A DNA stretch of 64,000 bases from CAZRIE01 sp964600075. Lineage in GTDB: Bacteria; Bacteroidota; Bacteroidia; Flavobacteriales; Flavobacteriaceae. The notes under the pieces are model-generated. The model was not told the origin of the DNA. It did not search any database and saw only the letters and a program-made list of their open reading frames with translations. Made by a program: the position numbers and the translations under genes. Location: the NCBI GenBank assembly GCA_964600075.1, contig CAZRIE010000003.1:51230-115229 (forward strand), in the 5' to 3' direction. Below are positions 60,650 to 64,000 of this stretch, one piece after another (the stretch's first letter is position 1; every line of letters begins with the position of its first letter).

Positions 60650-61966
60650 TCAATTCGTCGATCCCTCAGCATGCAACAATTCCATCCCGGTAGAAGAACG
60701 TGGTTTAAAACCGGGCCAGTCTTTTTCATTGGAGTTTTCAAGAATATCCAAAAACTCCGAATGGTCTTTACCTTTTAGATGAGTGCCCAAAAAGGCGGTT
60801 ACAAAGTGTTGGTTGATATTGTTGATTTTTCGTTGATCCCAAGAAGGTTCGGCATACCTAAAGTACTCGTCGATGTGGAGTCCCGGTGCCAAGGCTTCGG
60901 CCGGTGGAGGATTGGGAGCTACATTGTGTCTCGCATTCATATACGTAAGCAAATAGCGATCAGCGCTAACGGCACCTTCGTAAATCGCTTTGATGCCCTT
61001 TTCGTAGCCCGAAATATCGTCTTGACTTCCTGCAATGAACAAGGTAGGTTTCTTCAATCCTTTTAACCCTTCGGCATCCCAAATAGCACGTTCCATACCC
61101 CATGGGGCAAAAGCAACTATGGCCTTGATTCTTGGGTCGATTGAATTTTGATACTCCGTATTACTAGCGACTAAGGTGTTAAATGCTGTGCTACCGCCTG
61201 TCATTTGTGAGAAGAACCCCCCCGCCCCATCACTATAGCCCGCACCACCAACGTTCAAAACACCGTAGCCTCCCATCGAATAACCTATAATACCCGTATT
61301 ATCGGAATCTATCAATCCGGAGAGCTGATCTTTAGAATCCGCACCTCCCATACGCGCCATTTCGTTGAGTACAAATTTGATGTCTTTGGCCCTATTCAAT
61401 AGCGTGCTTTGAAAAGCATTGGCATCTTTAAAGGTAGAATCGGTATGGTCTAAGGCCACTACTACATAGCCTTTTGAGGCCAAGTTCTCTGCCAAGTAGC
61501 TCATGATATATCGCGAACCGACATAGCCATGGGAAACAACGACCAATGGAAATGCGCCCTTAGAAGCATCAGGTTTTGCATCACGTAAGGCCCTTCCTTT
61601 AAAAGTGAAGGGAACCAAAGGTCGTAATGAATCGCCCCTAGTACCCATAACTTCTTCATAGACCACGATAACTTCCGTACCATCGGGGACATTCGCAGGG
61701 TACCAAACTTCTACCGTCAAAGGTCGATCGTACATCGGGTCTTTACCGGCTTTAGAGTTTAAGATATCTATTTGATTCTTGTTTACAAGATTCAAGGTGC
61801 GTACGCCTATGGTATGCTCTCCTCTGGCGGAAAGCTCTGGCGCATCGGGTAACGCATCGCCGTACAAAAATTCTTGGGCCTGAGCTCCAAGCACTGTGCC
61901 TAAAAAGAATACTGTGAATAGAATATTGAACGTTGTTCGATTGTTGAATAAAGTCTTAATTTTCAT
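60650..61966 (-). CDS. Secreted alpha/beta hydrolase (PAF-acetylhydrolase-like)
   Basis: 438 aa from ATG 61966 (MKIKTLFNNRTTFNILF), with a signal peptide (TVFFLGTVLGAQAQ). Seen: VVVSHGYVGSRYIMSYLAENLASKGYVVVALDHTDS (oxyanion and core), the nucleophile elbow GYSMGGYG, a long loop YSDGAGGFFSQMTGGSTAF, and MNARHNVAPNPPP as the putative catalytic His. Resembles platelet-activating factor acetylhydrolase / dienelactone hydrolase relatives. Substrate is unknown. Monocistronic. Confidence 0.85.
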   Translation of the reverse strand: MKIKTLFNNRTTFNILFTVFFLGTVLGAQAQEFLYGDALPDAPELSARGEHTIGVRTLNLVNKNQIDILNSKAGKDPMYDRPLTVEVWYPANVPDGTEVIVVYEEVMGTRGDSLRPLVPFTFKGRALRDAKPDASKGAFPLVVVSHGYVGSRYIMSYLAENLASKGYVVVALDHTDSTFKDANAFQSTLLNRAKDIKFVLNEMARMGGADSKDQLSGLIDSDNTGIIGYSMGGYGVLNVGGAGYSDGAGGFFSQMTGGSTAFNTLVASNTEYQNSIDPRIKAIVAFAPWGMERAIWDAEGLKGLKKPTLFIAGSQDDISGYEKGIKAIYEGAVSADRYLLTYMNARHNVAPNPPPAEALAPGLHIDEYFRYAEPSWDQRKINNINQHFVTAFLGTHLKGKDHSEFLDILENSNEKDWPGFKPRSSTGMELLHAEGSTN

Positions 61967-62210
61967 ATATACTAAAATTGGTTCGTGCCTAAATGTACGT
62001 AAAAACAGAATAAGCAATGAACTCGCGGAAATTTATAGAAATGCTCCTATTCTTTCGGTAAGCAGCAAGCATTGTGGGGCAACAGCCATCTGGATATTTT
62101 TGTACTTGATTTTGATTTTTGAATTATATCCTTCTGGCAACAGTGTGGCAGCCTTGCTATTAATTTTCTAGTTGCCCTCGAGCTTTTTAAACTAAAATAT
62201 CAAGATAAAA

Positions 62211-63137
62211 CTATAGGGATTTTAGATGCGTAGCCATTTTCTTCCGCCCTACTCTATCGGGCAAATCACCGTACCCGGCACCCATATTATCGATAAGGTG
62301 TTTGGGTTTTGACGTACCGGGAATAACACAGGTAACGGCTTTATTCGATAGTATGAATTTTAAAAAATACTGTCCCCAGCTTTTGATACCGTATGCTTCG
62401 CACCAATCGGGCATCGATTTGCCCTTTACTTTACGGAATAGGCTCCCACTTTCGAAAGGTTGGTTGATGATTACTGCAGTTCGGTATTTCTGGCACGTAT
62501 CGAATAGGGACTTTTCCGCATGACGCGATTGTATGGAATAATTGAACTGAACAAAATCAGGCCGTTCTTGTGTTATAATCTTTTCTAATTTGTCGTGGGA
62601 GGAATCCGTGTAATGGGTCAAGCCCCAATACCGTATTTTGCCTTCCTCTTTCCATGCGCGTAAGATCTTTACATGTGTTTGCCAGTCTACAAGGTTGTGG
62701 ATCTGCATCAGATCCATGGTCTTGCGTTGCATTTTGCTGAAAGAGGCATTCATTTGATCGATGCCCGCTTGTTTACCGGATGTCCAGACCTTGGTAGCAT
62801 AAAAAAAGGCTTCTTGTTCGTTCATTTCTGAGGTCAGTTGGCCCACTACGGTCTCGGAACTCCCGTACATAGGCGAGGAGTCGATGACCTTTCCTCCCAA
62901 CCTATTCATTTCGACAAGTACCTGTTTTAAGCGCTGCAGTTCTTCCGTAGCGGTCGTAACGGCATCAAAGGTCTGCCAGGTGCCGAGCCCCACAATGGGA
63001 AGGGGTTCGCCAGAGGAAGGAATCGTACGTGTTATCATCTTTTTTGGATTATACCAAGAAAGCAGCGCAGGGAACATGGCCAAGCTCGCGCCTGTGAGTC
63101 CGTATAATTGCAGGATTTTCCTTCTGTTATAATCCAT
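62211..63137 (-). CDS. Tat-exported aldo/keto reductase
   Basis: 308 aa from ATG 63137 (MDYNRRKILQLYGLTGASLAMFPA); the TTG at 63146 is not needed. Seen: a twin-arginine-like leader NRRKILQLYGL plus a hydrophobic stretch, then the AKR barrel: VGLGTWQTFDA, VIDSSPMYGSSETVVGQL (catalytic Asp and Tyr), FYATKVWTSGK (Lys), DLMQIHNLVDW (His) and CVIPGTSKPKHLIDNM. All four catalytic tetrad positions are present. Periplasmic AKRs are rarer than cytosolic ones. Confidence 0.9.
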   Translation of the reverse strand: MDYNRRKILQLYGLTGASLAMFPALLSWYNPKKMITRTIPSSGEPLPIVGLGTWQTFDAVTTATEELQRLKQVLVEMNRLGGKVIDSSPMYGSSETVVGQLTSEMNEQEAFFYATKVWTSGKQAGIDQMNASFSKMQRKTMDLMQIHNLVDWQTHVKILRAWKEEGKIRYWGLTHYTDSSHDKLEKIITQERPDFVQFNYSIQSRHAEKSLFDTCQKYRTAVIINQPFESGSLFRKVKGKSMPDWCEAYGIKSWGQYFLKFILSNKAVTCVIPGTSKPKHLIDNMGAGYGDLPDRVGRKKMATHLKSL

Positions 63138-63164
63138 GTCAAGCAAATTTTGATCAGCGATTAC

Positions 63165-63995
63165 TTATTTTGAACTTGTATTCGAGATTAGGTTTGAAAT
63201 CCCTTCATACTTCTCCCTAACCAAAACCTCACCATATTTTCGCTCTAAACGTCGGATGCTAAAATGAGCATGTGCCATATTCTGAAAATGCTGAATAAAG
63301 GCCAGGTTAATAGAGGCCCCGCCCAACGCCCCGATTACCGGAACGGCCTGGGCCACGAATTTTTCGGAAACCTGAACGCTAAAACGGGAAGCGACTACCG
63401 CCACCAATCGAAGAATGGGGTTGCCGGTACCCTTTAATACGGAGGCGAGCGCTTTGCTGCTCATTTTAGTAGCCCCTTTTACCGTTGAGCTCATGGCGAC
63501 CTTTGTGGCGTAGTACCCCGTATCGAGGCTGTCGTCGTGTTTAGTCTTACCACCCAGAGCGAACACTTGTAAACAGGCCAGTTGGGTATCCAATTCATTG
63601 AGGTCTTCGCCTTCGCTACGGGCAATATCCATAATCGAGCGCATCATCAGTTTAGTGGCTACCGTCAAGTCTACGGCAAAGGCCGTTACTCCCAAAGCTC
63701 CACCAAGGGCACCCGAAGAAGTCACCAAGGCCTTGTATACCATATTTAAAGGCATCGTATTGGGCTTGGTATTTTTCATGGAAAACAAATTGGTCTTCAC
63801 CACAGTATGCAATACGTTATACGAAATTTGTTGCAGCCATTTTTGTTGTTTTTGGGGTAACAGTTGAATACGGCTTTCGATAAGGTTTCCCATTTTATTG
63901 AGCCCTTTCATGGCCCAACCGATCTCCTCCATTTTTTGTTTGGCGGTCTGTAGAACAATCGCGTCTTCGGGGGAGAGGGTTTTTGTGTCGATCAT
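63165..63995 (-). CDS. EcsC family protein
   Basis: 276 residues. Seen: an N-terminal helix pair (LSPEDAIVLQTAKQKMEEIGWAMKGLNKMGNLIES), VVKTNLFSMKNTKPN, then a glycine-rich hydrophobic core (SSGALGGALGVTAFAVDLTVATKLMMRSIMDIARSEGEDLN), ALGGKTKHDDSLDTGYYATKVAMSS, and VPVIGALGGASINLAFIQHFQNMAHAHFSIRRLERKYG, the family's C-terminal block. EcsC proteins are associated with ABC exporter and membrane functions but are poorly understood. It starts five bases from the window end; 27 bp before the AKR gene, probably one transcript. Confidence 0.9.
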   Translation of the reverse strand: MIDTKTLSPEDAIVLQTAKQKMEEIGWAMKGLNKMGNLIESRIQLLPQKQQKWLQQISYNVLHTVVKTNLFSMKNTKPNTMPLNMVYKALVTSSGALGGALGVTAFAVDLTVATKLMMRSIMDIARSEGEDLNELDTQLACLQVFALGGKTKHDDSLDTGYYATKVAMSSTVKGATKMSSKALASVLKGTGNPILRLVAVVASRFSVQVSEKFVAQAVPVIGALGGASINLAFIQHFQNMAHAHFSIRRLERKYGEVLVREKYEGISNLISNTSSK

Positions 63996-64000
63996 AAATT

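Noticed and set aside
61896..62171. 91-aa plus-strand frame with a hydrophobic tail
   Set aside because: It starts inside the alpha/beta hydrolase gene in antisense and continues into intergenic DNA with no family resemblance.

Overview
This 64 kb window is chromosomal DNA of a marine-type Flavobacteriaceae member (Bacteroidota), close to Zobellia, Maribacter or Arenibacter by protein style. This placement is inferred from gene content, not from a database search. Supporting signs are a five-helix SdhC-type fumarate reductase/succinate dehydrogenase, a SUF cluster linked to DUF59, DUF2480 and DUF3078 genes, a HemC-HemD fusion, many SpII lipoproteins, and promoters of the Bacteroidota type (TTTG, about 19 bp, TAnnTTTG) with little Shine-Dalgarno signal. 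No rRNA, tRNA, CRISPR array, complete insertion sequence or prophage was seen.

Layout. 1-2.2 kb: the end of an unknown gene and an M23 metallopeptidase with C-terminal tandem repeats. 2.3-5.9 kb: sdhCAB. 6-10 kb: an orphan Vsr-type endonuclease and a large BNR/sortilin-like secreted protein. 10-19.2 kb: a glycine-zipper miniprotein, aminopeptidase P, BrnQ, a zinc-ribbon miniprotein, a membrane protein paired with a membrane-bound AraC regulator, ThiL, and a Tat-exported Gfo/Idh/MocA oxidoreductase. Two decayed gene remnants also lie here. 19.3-21.9 kb: two lipoproteins with propeller-like repeats. 22.1-30.7 kb: sufA-B-C-D, an OMP, sufS-E, DUF59, DUF2480 and DUF3078. 31.3-39.1 kb: HflX, an EEP nuclease, FKBP, a 3'-5' exonuclease, a carbohydrate-binding-like lipoprotein, Ogt, a CNNM/CBS protein and a serine hydrolase. 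39.2-47.2 kb (minus strand): the heme genes hemA-hemCD-hemE-GNAT-hemF-lipoprotein-fkbM-hemB, with a divergent AraC/PchR-like regulator. 48.3-64 kb: a DUF1460 amidase, a GH2 beta-galactosidase, a giant TraB-domain protein, MscS, HemH, MATE, an alpha/beta hydrolase, an aldo/keto reductase and EcsC.

Functionally the window is dominated by iron use: Fe-S assembly (SUF), the Fe-S/heme enzyme SDH, and most of the heme pathway (hemL and protoporphyrinogen oxidase are not here). A 19-bp inverted repeat built on ATTTAGAA lies in front of the heme-linked AraC gene, and a half-conserved version lies at the suf promoter. This hints at shared iron or heme control.

The most unusual things seen are: (1) a periplasmic GH2 beta-galactosidase whose C-terminal domain is interrupted by a two-helix transmembrane hairpin with a basic, cytoplasm-facing loop; (2) a repeated, non-coding, roughly 220-bp element with conserved blocks and 21-bp-phased GTTGTGAA repeats, found twice (possibly three times) between convergent genes next to terminators; (3) the shared ATTTAGAA element; (4) two decayed gene remnants that have no usable start codon and are easily missed; (5) a 132-bp MITE-like element abutting the hemCD stop. 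Most of the remaining window is ordinary housekeeping sequence.
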